Of a DNA stretch of 64,000 nucleotides, positions 26,155 through 35,904 are shown piece after piece (within the stretch, counting starts at the first letter, position 1; every line of letters starts with the position of its first letter). The DNA lies in contig JAHHHT010000001.1 of assembly GCA_019359235.1 (NCBI GenBank), forward strand, positions 186,001 to 250,000, read 5' to 3'. Source of the stretch: Oscillatoria princeps RMCB-10 (GTDB taxonomy: Bacteria > Cyanobacteriota > Cyanobacteriia > Cyanobacteriales > Oscillatoriaceae). The position numbers and the translations under genes are program-made. Under the pieces are notes generated by a model. It saw only the letters and a program-made list of their open reading frames with translations, made no database searches and was not told the origin of the DNA.

Positions 26155-28956
26155 ATGTTGCCCAATCTGAAAAAGCTTGTTTGGCGGTGGCGATTTGTGC
26201 TCACGATAGCGCCGGCGGTGGCTATTGCTGTTATTGCTGGGGGGATGGCAGGACTGTTCCTGCAGCTGGAGTGGGCAACTCTGGATCAATTTTTTCGCCT
26301 GCGACCGGCTGAACCGGCTGAGGAGCGCATTCTGATTGTTAAAATTGAAGAGTCAGATATCACAAAAGTGGGGGAATGGCCAATTCCTGATACTGTGTTA
26401 GCTGAGTTAATTAAAAAACTTAAAGCCAAGCAGCCTGCGGCCATTGGCCTGGATATTTATCGGGATATGCCGGTGCAACCAGGACATGAGGAATTAGTGG
26501 GGGTGATGCAGTCGGCACCTAACTTGATTGGGGTCAAGAAAGTGGCGGGAGAAAAGGTTGCGCCACCCCCTAGCTTATCTAAAATCAATCAAGTGGCGGT
26601 CGCTGATTTGGTGCTGGATGCAGATGGCAAGGTGCGGCGAAGCGTGATGTCGGCGTCAGAGGGATCTGGTAAAATTACACTGGGCTTGGGGGCTCGCTTG
26701 AGCTTGATGTATCTGGAAACCAAGGGCGTGACTCTGAAGATGATGGATGCCAAAAGAAAGCTTTTGGGGTTGGGGAGGGCGGTATTTGTTCCGCTGACTG
26801 GAAATGAGTGGGGTTATAGAAATGCAGATGTTGGGGGCTACCAGATTTTATTGAACTATCGCGGCACGGAGGAGCGCTTCGATACGGTTTCCATGAGTGA
26901 GGTGCTTTCTAATCGGGTATCGCCGCAAAGGGTCAGGGGTCGCATCGTTTTGATTGGTTCAACAGCAGAGAGCATCAATGACTTGTTTCACACGCCCTAC
27001 AGTGGCAGTCTCATGGCTCCTCACCAGCTAATGGCCGGTGCGGTGATCCACGCCAATACAATTAGCCAGATTTTGAGTGCGGCGCTGGATGGAAGACCGC
27101 TGATTCGAGTGTGGCCACTGCTGGGAGAGTGGCTGTGGGTTTTGTGCTGGTCTTTTATTGGCTCCTGGATCGCTTGCGCGTTTCCAGAGTCTAAATTTTT
27201 GAGAAAGAAGGCAACCTCTCGATGGACAGTCTGGGCTGCAGTGCTGGCAGCAGGCACTCTCACCGGTGCCGGTTATCTGGCTTTTCTGGGAGGCTGGTGG
27301 ATTCCAGTGGTTTCCCCGTTACTGGCTCTTGTCGCGTCTGCTATTGTGGTAACAAACTCCTACAATCAGTGGCAGTTACAGCAAGCCAATGAGCAACTGC
27401 AGGAGTATTCCCGCACTCTAGAGGTAAAAGTGAGCGAGCGCACCGGGGAATTAGAAGCCGCAAAAGTCCAAGCGGAAGTGGCCAACCAAGCCAAAAGCGA
27501 ATTTTTGGCCAACATGAGCCACGAACTGCGCACGCCCCTTAACGGGATTCTGGGATACGCGCAAATTTTGCAGCGCTCCTCAACTCTGGCGAAATCAGAT
27601 GTTGATGGTATAGGCATAATTTACCAGTGCGGGTCACACCTGCTAACGTTAATCAATGATATTTTAGACCTGTCGAAAATTGAAGCAGGGAAGCTGGAAC
27701 TGCACGGGAGTGAGTTTTATTTTCCTTCTTTTTTGACGGGAGTGGTGGAAATTTGCCGGATTCGGGCTGGGGAAAAAGGAATTTCGTTCGCTCAGCAATT
27801 CGACTCTCAGCTGCCGCTGGGGATTCAGGCTGATGAAAAGCGGCTGCGGCAAGTGCTGATTAATTTGCTGGGCAATGCGATTAAGTTTACTGACAGGGGC
27901 GGGGTGATGTTTAAGGTAGAGGTAATAGGGCATGGGGCATGGGGCATGGGGCATGGTCAAGAAGGAAAAACTGAAGAATTTGCAATGCCCAATGCCCAGT
28001 GCCCCATGACCCAAATCCGGTTTGAAGTGGAAGACACTGGGGTGGGGATGACGCCTGAACAGCTGTCAAAGATTTTTTTGCCTTTCGAGCAGGTGGGGGA
28101 CAAAAAGAAACAGGCAGAAGGCACCGGCTTGGGATTGGCGATCGCGAAGAAGCTGGTGGAGATGATGGGGAGCGAGCTAAAAGTCGAGAGTGCCTTTGGC
28201 AAGGGGAGCCGGTTTTGGCTGGATTTAGAGGTGCCGGTTGCCACGGGCTGGACGCCGGCGGCTGCAGCAGTCCAAAGGGGAAAGATTGCTGGGATTAAGG
28301 AGAAAAAGCCGAAAGTTCTGATAGTGGACGATAGCTGGGAAAATCGCTCGGTTCTCGTCAAGATGCTGGAACCGATTGGGTTTTCTTGCTTTGAGGCGAC
28401 TAGCGGTGTAGAGGGTTTGGACAAAGCCGCCGAAATTCAGCCCGATGCCATCGTGACTGACCTGGCCATGCCGGAAATGGATGGGTTTGAGATGATTGGC
28501 GCATTGAGGCAGTCGCCGCAATTCAAAAATGCGGTTATTATAGTATCATCGGCGAGCGTATTTGAGACTGACAAACAAAACAGTTTGCGGGCGGGGGGGG
28601 ATGAATTCTTGCCCAAGCCGGTGCAACTGGATGTGCTTCTGGCTCACTTGCAGAAGTATTTGCGGCTGGAGTGGATTTATGAAAAATTAGAGGCACCTCT
28701 GGAAGCTGCGCGACCGGCAGTACCGACGCCGAAAGCGCCCACAGCCATAGTTGCTCCACCGGCAGAGGAACTTGAGAAGCTGTTTAATTTGGCCCTGAGA
28801 GGCAACATCCAAGGGATAGAAAAGGCAGTGGGTGAGCTGGAGCGGCTGGATGCCAAGTTCGTGCCTTTTGCCACCGATATCCGGCAGTTAGCGGAGGGCT
28901 TTCAGGTCAAAAAAATCAGGGAGTTAATCAATTCTTTTAGGTGTGATAACCCATGA
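26155..28956 (+). CDS. CHASE2 hybrid sensor histidine kinase / response regulator
   Basis: A 933-residue membrane sensor. Order: TM1 (residues 13-37), extracytoplasmic CHASE2 domain (about 40-300, with [14 protein letters not shown] and [22 protein letters not shown]), membrane helices at about 320-400, a short coiled coil, HisKA with His456 ([14 protein letters not shown]), HATPase with N box and [13 protein letters not shown], and a receiver domain with Asp769 ([13 protein letters not shown]) and KPVQ. The last about 70 residues are helical and could be an HPt-like module without an obvious His. A tandem-repeat insert (about residues 592-619) splits the N and G1 boxes. It overlaps the next gene by ATGA and is 10 bp after the DUF928 gene, which suggests one operon that senses and responds at the envelope. 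Confidence 0.9.
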   Translation: MLPNLKKLVWRWRFVLTIAPAVAIAVIAGGMAGLFLQLEWATLDQFFRLRPAEPAEERILIVKIEESDITKVGEWPIPDTVLAELIKKLKAKQPAAIGLDIYRDMPVQPGHEELVGVMQSAPNLIGVKKVAGEKVAPPPSLSKINQVAVADLVLDADGKVRRSVMSASEGSGKITLGLGARLSLMYLETKGVTLKMMDAKRKLLGLGRAVFVPLTGNEWGYRNADVGGYQILLNYRGTEERFDTVSMSEVLSNRVSPQRVRGRIVLIGSTAESINDLFHTPYSGSLMAPHQLMAGAVIHANTISQILSAALDGRPLIRVWPLLGEWLWVLCWSFIGSWIACAFPESKFLRKKATSRWTVWAAVLAAGTLTGAGYLAFLGGWWIPVVSPLLALVASAIVVTNSYNQWQLQQANEQLQEYSRTLEVKVSERTGELEAAKVQAEVANQAKSEFLANMSHELRTPLNGILGYAQILQRSSTLAKSDVDGIGIIYQCGSHLLTLINDILDLSKIEAGKLELHGSEFYFPSFLTGVVEICRIRAGEKGISFAQQFDSQLPLGIQADEKRLRQVLINLLGNAIKFTDRGGVMFKVEVIGHGAWGMGHGQEGKTEEFAMPNAQCPMTQIRFEVEDTGVGMTPEQLSKIFLPFEQVGDKKKQAEGTGLGLAIAKKLVEMMGSELKVESAFGKGSRFWLDLEVPVATGWTPAAAAVQRGKIAGIKEKKPKVLIVDDSWENRSVLVKMLEPIGFSCFEATSGVEGLDKAAEIQPDAIVTDLAMPEMDGFEMIGALRQSPQFKNAVIIVSSASVFETDKQNSLRAGGDEFLPKPVQLDVLLAHLQKYLRLEWIYEKLEAPLEAARPAVPTPKAPTAIVAPPAEELEKLFNLALRGNIQGIEKAVGELERLDAKFVPFATDIRQLAEGFQVKKIRELINSFRCDNP
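27928..28010. repeat. in-frame heptanucleotide repeat insert within the histidine kinase
   Basis: Four GGGCATG units are followed, after about 27 bp, by inverted units (CAATGCC, CAGTGCC, CCATGAC). Together they can fold into a hairpin. The insert keeps frame and adds a Gly/His/Met-rich loop ([10 protein letters not shown], then AMPNAQCPM) to the ATPase domain. Confidence 0.8.
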
Positions 28957-30437
28957 ATCAGATGAATATTGATGAGGCCACTATCTTGCTCGTGGATGAC
29001 AGCCCGACCAATCTGAAAGTGCTGACTGGGGCGATTACCTCTTGCGGCTGGGAAATTTTGGTGGCCACCGAAGGGGAAACGGCTCTGGAGCTGGCGGAAT
29101 ATGCCAAACCTGACTTGATATTATTAGATGTGATGATGCCGGGAATCGATGGGTTTGAAACTTGCTGCCAGCTGAAGGCCAAGCCGGAAACCTGCGAGAT
29201 TCCGGTGATTTTTATGACCGCCCTTTCGGACACGGTTGATAAGGTCAAAGGTCTTTCACTAGGAGCGGTTGATTATATCACAAAGCCATTTCAGCAAGAA
29301 GAGGTGATAGCCAGGGTTAGGCTGCACCTGAGACTGAGTTTATTAACAAAACAGTACGCTCAGCAAAATTCCTTATTGAAACAGGAAATCTCTGAGCGGT
29401 GCGCCGCAGAAGCCGCGCTGCAGCAGCTAACTGATGAGTTGGAGCGGCGGGTGGAGGAGCGCACGGCTGAACTGCAAAGCGCCTGGGAGCGGCTGCAGCA
29501 AACTCAAGTTCAGCTGGTGCAAACCGAGAAAATGTCGGCACTCGGTCAGTTAGTTGCCGGTGTCGCCCACGAAATTAACAATCCGGTTGGCTCTCTCTCC
29601 GGCAATCTCAACTACATAGAAGTTTACACAAACAACCTGCTCGATCTATTAAATCTTTACCGAGACGAATTTCCCAAGGTCGGCGCAAAGATTGAGTCAA
29701 AAATCGAGGATATTGACCTGGAGTTTTTGATGGGGGACTTGCCCAAAATCCTCACCTCTATGAAAGCGGGAACAGATCGCCTCCGCAACATCAGCACTTC
29801 TCTTAGGATTTTCTCGCGCTCGGATACCGACTCCCAAGTAGCTTTCAACATTCACGAGGGCATCGACAGCACTCTGCTGATTTTAAAACACCGGCTGAAA
29901 GCCAGCAAAAAACGCCCAGATATTAAAATTATAACTGAATATGGCGATTTGCCAATGGTTGAGTGCTACCCCGGACAGCTCAACCAGGTATTTATGAACC
30001 TAATAGCCAATGCCATTGACGCCCTGGATGAGCTGTCTCAGGGTTATTCCTTTGATGAACTCATCGCTCGCCCCAATACGATTGCCATCCGCACCGACTT
30101 GAATTCTGACGGCACTCACGCTATCATCTCTATCAAAGATAATGGCCCGGGAATGTCCTGTGAGGTAAAAGAGCGGGCGTTTGACCACTTCTTCACGACT
30201 AAAACCGTAGGGTTTGGCACAGGACTGGGGCTATATATTTCCCGCCAGATTGTGGAGGAAAAACACCAGGGAAGGCTGAGCTGCATTTCCGCACCAGGAG
30301 AGGGAGCGGAATTCATCATTGAGCTGCCGGTATGCGCACCAGCCGGCGGTGCGGAATCGAAATCCGAATCAGAGGAAAATACAGGCCGGTGCCCCTTCAT
30401 TCCCACCGGCATCATTCCCGTTTGGCCAAAATTGTAG
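28953..30437 (+). CDS. response regulator-histidine kinase fusion
   Basis: A 494-residue cytoplasmic protein. An N-terminal receiver domain has Asp59 ([13 protein letters not shown]) and TKPF. A coiled coil follows (residues 130-190), then a histidine kinase with His206 in [18 protein letters not shown], the HisKA subtype with NPVG rather than TPLN, and an ATPase with [20 protein letters not shown] and GTGLGLYIS. It has no membrane segment. Its start overlaps the upstream CHASE2 kinase stop (ATGA), indicating translational coupling. This pair, a membrane hybrid kinase followed by a REC-HK, suggests a phosphorelay: CHASE2 kinase to its receiver, then to this protein. The direction is inferred. 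No DNA-binding output is encoded in the block. Confidence 0.9.
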   Translation: MNQMNIDEATILLVDDSPTNLKVLTGAITSCGWEILVATEGETALELAEYAKPDLILLDVMMPGIDGFETCCQLKAKPETCEIPVIFMTALSDTVDKVKGLSLGAVDYITKPFQQEEVIARVRLHLRLSLLTKQYAQQNSLLKQEISERCAAEAALQQLTDELERRVEERTAELQSAWERLQQTQVQLVQTEKMSALGQLVAGVAHEINNPVGSLSGNLNYIEVYTNNLLDLLNLYRDEFPKVGAKIESKIEDIDLEFLMGDLPKILTSMKAGTDRLRNISTSLRIFSRSDTDSQVAFNIHEGIDSTLLILKHRLKASKKRPDIKIITEYGDLPMVECYPGQLNQVFMNLIANAIDALDELSQGYSFDELIARPNTIAIRTDLNSDGTHAIISIKDNGPGMSCEVKERAFDHFFTTKTVGFGTGLGLYISRQIVEEKHQGRLSCISAPGEGAEFIIELPVCAPAGGAESKSESEENTGRCPFIPTGIIPVWPKL

Positions 30438-30562
30438 GGTGGGTTCCCCCTAAGGGGAACCCACCTGCGTTGCTCTCGGTGCGTGACGCACGCAGCACAC
30501 ACCCTACTTTTCTTGGTGCGTGCCGGTGGCGTCGGTGCTGTACGCTCGGCGTCACACTACTG

Positions 30563-31318
30563 CTAGAAGCGATAGTTGCGCTCGCGCACCCACAAACTCA
30601 CCGGCACGGCGTTTCCCTGCGCGTCTACCTTCGCTTCTACCACGAAAGGTATTGCTTGTCTGTTCTGCCCCGGCTGGCGTTGCTGAGCTTGATTAATGTC
30701 ATTATTAATCTGCTCCCGCTGGTCTTCTGGCATATAATAGGTTTCCAGTCCGTACTCGGCGTTCCACCCACCGTACTTGCCCTTAATAGCCACCTGATTC
30801 GCCGGCAAATTCTTGGGGCGCTCGCGGCTGACCCGCACCGGCTTCCAAGGTTGGGGACGCCCAGAAGCCGCCGATTTTGGCGCTTCCATTATAACATAAA
30901 AACTGGTTCCCGCATCCACATATTTCTCTTCCTTGCAAGTGCTCTTAGCCGGCGGTTTAACCGCAGGGCAACTTGAGGTGTGACCGGGCAAGTCCTGCCA
31001 GCCGGGGAGACTTTTCAGAGTGTTTTGAGTGGAGATATCATAGCCGAGAGTCTGGGAGTAGCCGCGCAACAGGTCGTAGGGGTCAACCGGCGCTGTTTGC
31101 AGGATCACAGTCTTGCCGGTGACGTAGGTGTAAAATGCCGGTGCCGGCACTGCAGCAATCAGCACCGTTTGGAACAGCAAGGGAACCCACAGCCGCCAAG
31201 CTCGCAGAGGCTTTTTTTCAGCCTCCCAGCTGATCATTCCCTCCCTCTCACCGCTAACATCCGCAGGGGGTGTTTCTGGAAGCTGCTGTTTGTTGGAATC
31301 ATCCAAGTTAGAGGTCAT
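30563..31318 (-). CDS. GDYXXLXY domain membrane protein
   Basis: A 251-residue protein with one membrane helix near residues 42-65 (LWVPLLFQTVLIAAVPAPAFYTYV) followed by an extracytoplasmic part. The diagnostic segment VDPYDLLRGYSQTLGYDIS near residues 77-95 is the GDYXXLXY-family motif with Asp replaced by Ser. Later segments VIMEAP and AIKGKY...YGLETYYMPE are also typical. It is encoded 2 bp after a DUF2157 gene, its usual partner, and likely forms a complex with it. Function unknown. A GTGGGTT palindrome lies beyond its 3' end. Confidence 0.82.
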   Translation of the reverse strand: MTSNLDDSNKQQLPETPPADVSGEREGMISWEAEKKPLRAWRLWVPLLFQTVLIAAVPAPAFYTYVTGKTVILQTAPVDPYDLLRGYSQTLGYDISTQNTLKSLPGWQDLPGHTSSCPAVKPPAKSTCKEEKYVDAGTSFYVIMEAPKSAASGRPQPWKPVRVSRERPKNLPANQVAIKGKYGGWNAEYGLETYYMPEDQREQINNDINQAQQRQPGQNRQAIPFVVEAKVDAQGNAVPVSLWVRERNYRF

Positions 31319-31320
31319 AC

Positions 31321-32721
31321 TTAATTCTCCTTAGAAGGGGTTAAAGTAGAGGAGTAGCGCTCAAACAGCAAGCCGGCGGCAATCGCGCCAATGCCGCACA
31401 GTAAGAAGACAAAAGCTTTGAACAGCAAGCCGGTGTCGTACTCCAGCATCCGGCTGAAAATTTGCAGGACTAACAGCACCATGCCGCCCCAAAACGTGCC
31501 GCGATTCCCCTGCGCCAGCCCTTCCCGAATCAAGCCTGCAGCTAAGAGAAACAGGAGTACGTTGAAGGCAAAAGTAGCTAGCAGGGGAATGGAACTGAAA
31601 CTGAAATGCCAGAGGGGAATTAGGGCGCTGACAGCAATAAAGCAGGCAATGGTGTTGGTGGTGAGATCCACTCCCCTGCGGGATGGGTGTTTTCTCCCCT
31701 GACGCGCTAAATACAGCCATTCCCAAACTGTCAAACCGCCAAGCAGCGCCACGTCGAGCAGGGGAATCCAGCTGAGCAGCGCTGCGGCTTCAATTTGCTG
31801 GCTGGAAGTGTTTTCCCACCACCGGAAGGAGGAAAAATAAAACATTCCGCCGAGAAACCACAGCGCCAGAGTGCGGGCGAGGGGCTGAAAGAGCCGGCTG
31901 TGGATATTTGGCCAAAGGGTGTCGTCATAGCCCCAAAGCAGAGCCGGTGGGAGGGCGCAGGCAATCGCGGCGATCCAAGCCGGTGACACACTCGAACCTT
32001 GGAAAAGAGAGGTTTCCAGGGAAAAGACTGTCCCAATCGCAGCTAGGGCAAAAATCGCGCGGGAGCGGCACCAGTAAGCCAGGGGGACAAACAGCACGCA
32101 AGCCACCACCGGCATGTGCTGCACCAGCAACTGCAGCCAGGAAAATTCTTCTTTTGAGCGCCAGTCGAACACTCCCAGCCAGTAACCCCAACCCATTAAA
32201 ATCATTCCCAAGACGCCCAAGGAAGTCAAGCGCAGGCTGTACGCCATTGCTATCACGCCCAGCCCCCAGACGAGGTACAGTCCGTGGGGGGAGCCGGAGA
32301 TGTGGAACATCTGCGCCATCAGCGCCATATTCGCCCCCAAGATTATTGCGCCGAGCAGCAACAATGCGTGCCCCAGCCGCTGTTTCCACCCGTCTCGCTT
32401 TCCCGCAGTGCCGGTGGGCATTCGCCACAGATAGAAGCCGGCGGCATTAATCCCGATAAATAAGCTCAGGAGCAGGGCGACTTTAAATTCCCGCGACCAA
32501 ACTTGCCAATTCGCTGCTACGAAGGTAATTGCCGCTAAACCGACGAGGATTCCTCCCAAGCCGGTGATTATTGCAATAAAGCGGTTGCTGGCAGCGGTTT
32601 CTAGGCTGTCAAACTGATAGCGCTCTGACAGTTGCTGGTATAAATCTTCATTAATTAGCCCCTCAGCTCGCCAGAGTTTGGCTTCCTGGCGCAGCTGGTG
32701 GCGAAACTTGTCTGAAACCAT
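31321..32721 (-). CDS. DUF2157 family polytopic membrane protein
   Basis: A 466-residue protein. The first 65 residues form a soluble helical head (EAKLWRAEGLINEDLYQQLSERY), the DUF2157 signature. About a dozen hydrophobic helices follow, starting FIAIITGLGGILVGLAAITFVAANW. Function unknown. The gene pairs with the GDYXXLXY protein directly downstream (2 bp apart), a recurrent bacterial association. ATG 32721 gives the canonical head. No regulator or enzyme in the vicinity hints at substrate. Confidence 0.82.
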   Translation of the reverse strand: MVSDKFRHQLRQEAKLWRAEGLINEDLYQQLSERYQFDSLETAASNRFIAIITGLGGILVGLAAITFVAANWQVWSREFKVALLLSLFIGINAAGFYLWRMPTGTAGKRDGWKQRLGHALLLLGAIILGANMALMAQMFHISGSPHGLYLVWGLGVIAMAYSLRLTSLGVLGMILMGWGYWLGVFDWRSKEEFSWLQLLVQHMPVVACVLFVPLAYWCRSRAIFALAAIGTVFSLETSLFQGSSVSPAWIAAIACALPPALLWGYDDTLWPNIHSRLFQPLARTLALWFLGGMFYFSSFRWWENTSSQQIEAAALLSWIPLLDVALLGGLTVWEWLYLARQGRKHPSRRGVDLTTNTIACFIAVSALIPLWHFSFSSIPLLATFAFNVLLFLLAAGLIREGLAQGNRGTFWGGMVLLVLQIFSRMLEYDTGLLFKAFVFLLCGIGAIAAGLLFERYSSTLTPSKEN

Positions 32722-33056
32722 TAGATTGGCCTCGTTTTCTTCATAAGACCGGCACGGCTGCCTACTTTATAATATAATATTGATTATTTGATTGCGGGAG
32801 AGGGTTGGGACAGCGACATTACTGGCACAGTTCTGCCGGAACGCACCGTATTTTTTGGGTCGGAGGGAACGCCTGTCCTACGTCGGAAAACCCTACCCCT
32901 CGTTCCCAGGCGGAGCCTGGGAACGCCGCTTTGGAGGCTCTGACTCCTAAAAGCCACTTTGGCCCAAATAAAATTTAACAAAGTCGATAGAGAGTGTGCT
33001 GATCACTGTGATAAATTTTAGAGTGACCGAAAAGGCCAAAAAGCAAAGGAGTGATC
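32722..33056. other. divergent intergenic region with hairpin repeats
   Basis: Contains the probable promoter of the DUF2157 gene (AT-rich TTTATAATATAATATTGATTA, 32765-32785, read on either strand) and a CGTTCCCAGGCGGAGCCTGGGAACG hairpin (about 32899-32925) followed by TTTGGAGGCTCTGACTCC. No gene is supported. Confidence 0.5.
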
Positions 33057-33770
33057 TTGAGTTTACCCGGACTCAGTAATAAAACAGCGGTCGTCACCGG
33101 CCACAAAGGCGGAATCGGGGCCGCGATCGTCGCCCGACTGGAAGCTGAAGGCGTAAAGGTGATCGGACTCGACTTGCCGGAAATCGACTTAGCCAATGTC
33201 GCCGCCATTGAAGAACGCGCTGCCGATTTTGCGGAGGTAGATATTCTTGTTAACAATGCGGGGGCGACAGCATTAGGCAGCGTCCTCGACACCCCAATTG
33301 AGGTGCTAGACAACCTGTTCGCCATTAATGTCCGTGCGCCCTTTGTGTTGATGAAAACCGTACTGCCAGGAATGATCCAGCGCCGGCACGGCTCTATTGT
33401 CAACATTTCCAGCGATCAAGCTTTCATTGGCAGACGAGTCAGCGCCGCCTACGGACTGACAAAAGGAGCGCTGGCGCAGCTAACGCGCAGCGCCGCCTTG
33501 GATTGGGCACCGCACAACATCCGCGTCAACTGTATTGCCCCCGGCAGCACAGACACAGCCATGTTGCGCCAAGTCACCCGCGATCTCGCAGCCCAATATC
33601 CCAGTCTTTTTGGCGATGCCTCTGAGGATTTTTACAAAAGTTCCGTGCCGCTGGGACGCTTTGCAAAACCAGAAGAGATTGCTTGGGTGGTTGCGTTTCT
33701 TGCCTCCGATGCTGCATCTTTTATTACAGGAGCGGTGATTCCGGTTGATGGTGGGGGAACGGCGCAGTGA
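33057..33770 (+). CDS. SDR family oxidoreductase
   Basis: A 237-residue short-chain dehydrogenase/reductase. It has the cofactor loop TGHKGGIGAA at the N-terminus, NNAGA near residue 72, the catalytic triad Ser (NISSDQA), Tyr and Lys (YGLTK), and a C-terminal ITGAVIPVDGGGT. An Asp after beta-2 (GLDLPE) favours NAD(H), though this is only an inference. I chose the TTG at 33057 (MSLPGLSNK) because AAGGAG ends 5 nt before it; the GTG at 33051 lies inside that ribosome site. It overlaps the next SDR gene by GTGA, so the two are translationally coupled. Substrate unknown. Confidence 0.88.
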   Translation: MSLPGLSNKTAVVTGHKGGIGAAIVARLEAEGVKVIGLDLPEIDLANVAAIEERAADFAEVDILVNNAGATALGSVLDTPIEVLDNLFAINVRAPFVLMKTVLPGMIQRRHGSIVNISSDQAFIGRRVSAAYGLTKGALAQLTRSAALDWAPHNIRVNCIAPGSTDTAMLRQVTRDLAAQYPSLFGDASEDFYKSSVPLGRFAKPEEIAWVVAFLASDAASFITGAVIPVDGGGTAQ

Positions 33771-34456
33771 ACGTACTGGTTACTGGCGGCACACGAGGTA
33801 TTGGTCGGGCGATATCCGCACGTTTCCTGGAATTAGGCGCTGATGTCGTAATTTGCGGTCGGACAGCACCGCAAAATCCCTTACCCGGTGTGCGTTTTAT
33901 TCCTTGTGATGTGGCAGATCCAGACTCCGTTACGGCACTGTTCCGCCAGATTGAAAAGCTGGACGTGCTAGTAAATAGCGCTGGACTAGCTGGGCCCGAT
34001 ACCCTCGACGGCGATGAAACAGTGTGGCGGGCGATTCTTGCCACCAATCTCGACGGTTCCTATCGTTGCGCGAAAGCCGCCATTCCGCTTTTGCCAGATC
34101 GCACCGGGCGCATTATTAACATTGCCTCAATTTTGGGATTGCGTGCTGTGCCCGATCAAATCGCCTACTGCGCGGCTAAACACGGGGTTGTTGGACTTAC
34201 TCGCGCCCTGGCACTGGCATTAGCCCCTCGTGGCATTACCGTCAATGCTATTTGTCCGGGCTGGGTGGATACGGAGATGGCACGAGGGCGCTTCTCGGAT
34301 CTGGGAACTACGGCAGCAGAGGTAGCGCGGAACACTCCAACCGGCAGGATTACAACTGCTGAGGAAGTGGCGTCGCTGGTGGCTTGGCTGGCATCTTCTG
34401 AAGCCGGCAATCTGACGGGACAAGCGATCGTAATTGATGGCGGGTCATCCATTTAA
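33767..34456 (+). CDS. SDR family oxidoreductase (FabG-like)
   Basis: A 229-residue SDR with TGGTRGIGRA at the N-terminus, Arg in CGRTAP after beta-2 (suggesting NADP), NSAGLAG near residue 67, catalytic Ser in NIASILG, the YCAAK motif, and a C-terminal LTGQAIVIDGGSSI. It starts at GTG 33767, sharing four bases with the preceding gene's end. The two enzymes, perhaps one NAD- and one NADP-preferring, could act consecutively on a sugar or polyol as in sorbose/gluconate-type reductase pairs. That is speculation from arrangement. Confidence 0.88.
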   Translation: MNVLVTGGTRGIGRAISARFLELGADVVICGRTAPQNPLPGVRFIPCDVADPDSVTALFRQIEKLDVLVNSAGLAGPDTLDGDETVWRAILATNLDGSYRCAKAAIPLLPDRTGRIINIASILGLRAVPDQIAYCAAKHGVVGLTRALALALAPRGITVNAICPGWVDTEMARGRFSDLGTTAAEVARNTPTGRITTAEEVASLVAWLASSEAGNLTGQAIVIDGGSSI

Positions 34457-34794
34457 ACTGCCCCTGTAGGGTGGGTGACGCGCTTCGCGTCACCCACCTG
34501 AATTTTCTATAATCAAAAATAGAAGATCAACATTCGTCCCACAAACAATGATATAATAACTCAAATTCCTACCTACAAGTCTAAGCATCTTGATCCCCCC
34601 AAACCCCCCTTAAAAAGGGGGGCTCACTTCTTCCCCCCCCTGGGGGGATAGGGGCGGTGCCACCCACGGAGACCGCCCCTACAAAAATGGCTTTATGGGC
34701 CATAGTACATCAATCTGAGAACCTCTATAATAAGATATCAGCTCCCATCGCAACCGGACTGGTACAGTTAGTGAAGCCACAAGGGCAAATCGAT
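34457..34794. other. intergenic region with palindromes
   Basis: A GTAGGGTGGGTGACGCG/CGCGTCACCCACC hairpin at 34465-34498 lies just after the SDR pair, and a GATCCCCCC-core element at 34591-34650. The frame of the next gene is open back to 34657, but those codons overlap repeat sequence. Confidence 0.55.
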
Positions 34795-35466
34795 ATGACT
34801 TCTACAACTCCTGTTGCCCCCACCTTGTCTCTTGCTGCCCCCCAATGGACACCCGCTACCTGGGATGATTACTTAGCTTGGCGGGACAGTACGAATTTGG
34901 ATAAAGACGTTCGGCTGTTTTTTAACGAGGGGTATCTTTGGGTTGATATGGGTAATGAAGGAATTAACCACGCTAGATTTAACGATTTGTTTACGCTTGT
35001 ATTTGGTTTCTGGTTCGCTCGTCAACCGGGGGTGCTGGTCGATTCCCTAGGCGGTTGCGTGCTTGAGAAACCCAACTCGCGCTCGGCGACTCCCGATAAA
35101 ATTTTGTATGTGGGCGGAGGTTCGCCACAGTGGGCGGAGGGAGAGTCGGGACGAATTAATCTGGATAATTGGCGCGTGCCCGATTTAGTGGGGGAAATTG
35201 CAGACACTACATTAGCCACGGATTTAGATGAGAAAAAACAGCTTTATGCTGGGTTGGGCATTCCCGAATATTGGGTAGCCGATATCAAGGGCCGGCGGGT
35301 GCTGGCCTTCTACTTGCAGGAGAATGGGAGATACCAGCAGATTGAAAGTTCTGTGGTGCTGTCGGGGCTGCCAATTTCGCTGCTGTCGCAAATGTTAGAG
35401 CGGATGAATGAGGGGAATAATATTAATGCTGCTTTATGGTTTTCTCAGCAGATTGCTAATTTATAG
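34795..35466 (+). CDS. Uma2 family (DUF820) putative endonuclease
   Basis: A 223-residue member of the PD-(D/E)XK-like Uma2 family, greatly expanded in filamentous cyanobacteria. Signature segments: WTPATWDDYLAWRD, GYLWVDMGNEGINHARF, a PDLVGEIADTTLATD segment with the acidic catalytic residues, DEKKQLYAGLGIPEYWVAD, and the C-terminal GLPISLLSQMLE. Nuclease activity is predicted from fold, not established for this protein. I chose the ATG at 34795 (MTSTTPVAP); upstream codons are repeat-derived. The last codons touch the palindromic element at 35462. A second Uma2 gene lies at 62105. Confidence 0.85.
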   Translation: MTSTTPVAPTLSLAAPQWTPATWDDYLAWRDSTNLDKDVRLFFNEGYLWVDMGNEGINHARFNDLFTLVFGFWFARQPGVLVDSLGGCVLEKPNSRSATPDKILYVGGGSPQWAEGESGRINLDNWRVPDLVGEIADTTLATDLDEKKQLYAGLGIPEYWVADIKGRRVLAFYLQENGRYQQIESSVVLSGLPISLLSQMLERMNEGNNINAALWFSQQIANL

Positions 35467-35557
35467 AGTTTCTCATCCTTTGTGAGGTACTGAGAAACCC
35501 GGTTTCTTAAAGAAACCGGGTTTCTGAGCCGCAGTTCATCCAACTGAGAAACGCTAT
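35462..35557. repeat. MITE-like element, family B, copy 1
   Basis: The ends TATAGAGTTTCTC and GAGAAACGCTATC are inverted repeats around a core of AGAAACCCGGTTTC...GAAACCGGGTTTCT. The same element lies in the opposite orientation at 48551-48647, with matching inner segments (CATCCTTTGTGAGGTACTGA here, its complement there). Its left end contains the stop codon of the Uma2 gene. Confidence 0.8.
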
Positions 35558-35904
35558 CAGGACTTACGCAGCGACCTTAATTGTGTGGTGGGTTACGCGC
35601 AACGCTTACCCACCCTACAGATAGAGGCGCAAGCGTAAGTCCTGGCTATATAAGGTGAGGGCGAGGGTTCGCAGTTGCGCTGATAGCGCATGTCCAAGGG
35701 AGGTAGAATAAAAGGCGGAGCGCCTGTTACTTCTGAAACCCACACAAAGGATTTAGAGGCGCTATATCCGGTAGGGGGGGAGCCGGCGCTCAAGGGCCCA
35801 CACCCCTGACCCCTGATACGATATTCGGCAGCACCGTTATTGCAAAACTCTTGTGGAGCGCCGCATCGTGCCGGTCGAATGCCGACGTTACCGGATACGG
35901 TACA
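35558..35904. other. gene-free repeat region
   Basis: Contains a GTGGGTTACGCG/CGCTTACCCACCCTAC hairpin (about 35586-35622) and a segment from CTATATAAGG (35646) to GAGGCGCTATAT (35768) that resembles the TATATAGCGC element at 10214. No gene is supported. Confidence 0.5.
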
